Shown here one piece after another: positions 62,788-64,000 of a DNA stretch of 64,000 bases. This DNA is from BS750m-G69 sp964441235 (lineage in GTDB: Bacteria; Fidelibacterota; UBA2242): assembly GCA_964441235.1 (NCBI GenBank), contig CAYTUQ010000012.1:6589-70588 (forward strand), read 5' to 3'. Both the position numbers and the translations under genes were made by a program. Position 1 is the first letter of the stretch, and each line of letters starts with the position of its first letter. The notes under the pieces are model-generated. The model ran no database searches and was not told where the DNA came from. It was given only the letters and a program-made list of their open reading frames with translations.

Positions 62788-63525
62788 ATGAATTTAATAA
62801 AATCATACTGGCAGCAGTCAAAATCTCCTTTTTATAGTTTAATTTTTACTATTCCTCTGTTAGTAACCTATGAGATTATGATCTTTTCTTTTAACCATTC
62901 GGATATAATTGGTTTGAGAAATGGAGCAGATGTTTTGTTCCGGCAATTCTTTGCAATTTTTGATATATACGGATTCTATCTTGTTGGCTTTGTTGTTCTT
63001 TCTGCATTATTAGTCTCATACTATTTTTATTCCAAGCATGAAACATACGGTAAGTTTCAAGGAAAATTTTTTATTCTAATGATATTGGAAAGTCTTCTAT
63101 ATGCACTGATAATGTTTATTGTTGTTGATAAAATTGGGAAATATTTAATGGCAATTTCATCCAGCAATGTTTTTCCGGCGGAAGGGGCTAATCCAGATAC
63201 GAATAGATTAATTGCTCTTGCACTTGGAGCAGGGGTTTATGAAGAGTTTATTTTCAGGGTAGTGCTTGTGAGCGGTTGCCTGTTTTTCCTTCGCGATTTG
63301 TTGAAATTAAATCCATTGATATCTGTGATACTCTCAGTACTCTTTGCTTCTTTTGTATTTTCTATATTCCATTATCTTGGAGATTTTGGTGAAGTTTTTG
63401 AAGTAAAATCATTCCTTGTACGATTCGGAGCAGGTATATTTCTTTCGGTATTGTATACACTTAGAGGTTATGGAATTACTGCATATACCCATACTTTTTA
63501 TGATCTTATTGTGATAATAATGTGA
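62788..63525 (+). CDS. CPBP-family intramembrane protease
   Basis: A 245-residue membrane protein with about seven hydrophobic segments. EEFIFR (Glu152, Glu153, Arg157) and FSIFHYLG (with His) are the EExxxR and FxxxH motifs of CPBP/Abi proteases related to Rce1. Possible roles are peptide processing or bacteriocin immunity; nothing nearby decides. It is the last + strand gene in the window. Confidence 0.82.
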   Translation: MNLIKSYWQQSKSPFYSLIFTIPLLVTYEIMIFSFNHSDIIGLRNGADVLFRQFFAIFDIYGFYLVGFVVLSALLVSYYFYSKHETYGKFQGKFFILMILESLLYALIMFIVVDKIGKYLMAISSSNVFPAEGANPDTNRLIALALGAGVYEEFIFRVVLVSGCLFFLRDLLKLNPLISVILSVLFASFVFSIFHYLGDFGEVFEVKSFLVRFGAGIFLSVLYTLRGYGITAYTHTFYDLIVIIM

Positions 63526-63530
63526 AACAT

Positions 63531-63803
63531 TCACTTACCACTTTGTCTTTGGTATTTTTCTGTATCCATAAAATCGCCATACCAGATCAAGAAATCCATC
63601 AGAATATTTGTTAAAATTGGTAATGTGTATTTTGTCGGAAGATATTTTATTTTTCTGTTTACCGATTTACCGCCATGACCAACTTCGCTGGCTACTTTCC
63701 AAAAGCCAAATTTTGATAATAGGTTATGTGAATTTGAAAAATATTCTTGTTTTGTAGGCTTAAAGGGGTTTTTATTCTCAGGAGTACCATTTAATAAATC
63801 CAA
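63531..63803 (-). CDS. Hypothetical protein, possibly 5'-truncated
   Basis: A minus-strand frame of 90 residues from a TTG at 63803. Upstream of it the same frame stays open to a stop at 63894-63896 and reads QEYYTSENLDVPGILDLL, as if the protein were longer, but there is no start codon. A palindrome at 63873-63902 lies exactly there. The middle (KFGFWKVASEVGHGGKSVNRKIKYLP) looks like a real protein. I do not recognise the family. A decayed or interrupted gene is likely. Confidence 0.45.
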   Translation of the reverse strand: MDLLNGTPENKNPFKPTKQEYFSNSHNLLSKFGFWKVASEVGHGGKSVNRKIKYLPTKYTLPILTNILMDFLIWYGDFMDTEKYQRQSGK

Positions 63804-63872
63804 GATCCCGGGAACGTCGAGATTTTCTGATGTGTAATATTCCTGAGGTCCCTCTGTGCCTAAATTAGGTTG

Positions 63873-63902
63873 AACAGTTTGCTTAGAGAATCTTCAACTG
63901 TT
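63873..63902. repeat. Palindrome at the 5' edge of the last minus-strand gene
   Basis: AACAGTT at 63873-63879 is inverted as AACTGTT at 63896-63902. The interior TTAGAGAATCTTC also occurs at about 27329-27341. The rest of the window end has no recognisable feature. Confidence 0.5.
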
Positions 63903-64000
63903 AGACTTCTTTGTTCAGGAGAATATGCCGTTAAAAAGCAAAAATTATTAAACACCGATTTTCACAGATACATCAATAGTCATAATAATCCCTAAAATAT

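Noticed and set aside
1..64000. CRISPR array, tRNA or rRNA genes
   Set aside because: I saw no regularly spaced direct repeats, no cloverleaf with a GTTCRA arm and no rRNA sequence by eye. A tRNAscan or Rfam search would be decisive.

Overview
The window is about 64 kb of AT-rich, gene-dense bacterial chromosome with almost every gene on the + strand. The genes point to a Gram-negative, envelope-rich member of the FCB superphylum. Evidence for this is the heptosyltransferase and Kdo transferase (LPS inner core), BamD, a PorV/PorQ-like barrel beside a protein with a type IX secretion (T9SS) sorting domain, a BatA-type vWA membrane protein, and a DUF5683-like protein. Ca. Marinimicrobia or a neighbouring uncultured FCB phylum is my best guess, but I see no rRNA or other decisive marker. 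No tRNA, rRNA, CRISPR array or prophage was recognised.

Layout. 0.3-9.5 kb: rsmB, a PASTA membrane protein, rpe, a polyprenol-kinase-like gene, a BatA/vWA protein, hflX, a Memo-family gene and a DUF2520 Rossmann gene. 9.5-16.6 kb: small secreted proteins, a four-helix-bundle gene carrying an in-frame palindromic insert, hutH, guaB, rpsT (minus strand), a DUF2953-like/GerW pair and a Crp-type regulator. 17-25.9 kb: tatC, then an overlapping envelope run (polyprenyl synthase, GT9, Kdo transferase, two ECF-type ATPases) ending in a single ORF that joins a CDP-alcohol phosphatidyltransferase to a complete FtsY GTPase, then rimO. 26-29 kb: accessory islet with a small barrel protein, 0.8 kb of palindromes and two toxin-antitoxin modules. 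29-34.3 kb: rfbA-like gene, mtaB, deoxynucleoside kinase, purN, purH. 34.4-40.3 kb: the rod-shape set mreB, mreC, mreD, PBP2, rodA. 40.5-50 kb: a CpoB-like TPR protein, a GT5-like gene, surface/outer-membrane genes, rpiB, glyA, nrdR, a 54-residue Trm112-like gene and a PorV-like barrel. 50-59 kb: a very large T9SS cargo with an M6-protease fold but no HExxH, a DUF4160/DUF2442 pair, a broken REP-associated transposase, and a peptidase-MA/TolB/barrel protein. 59-63.5 kb: bamD, nadD, lepA and a CPBP protease.

The intergenic spaces are packed with several distinct families of palindromes and inverted-repeat elements. Some overlap stop codons (hflX, rimO), sit next to or near start codons (rimO, purN), or lie in frame inside coding sequence (four-helix-bundle gene, CpoB-like gene). 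The two strongest items to follow up are the phosphatidyltransferase-FtsY fusion and the palindromic elements that have entered reading frames. Much of the coding DNA is ordinary housekeeping, arranged in tightly overlapping operons with frequent TTG and GTG starts.
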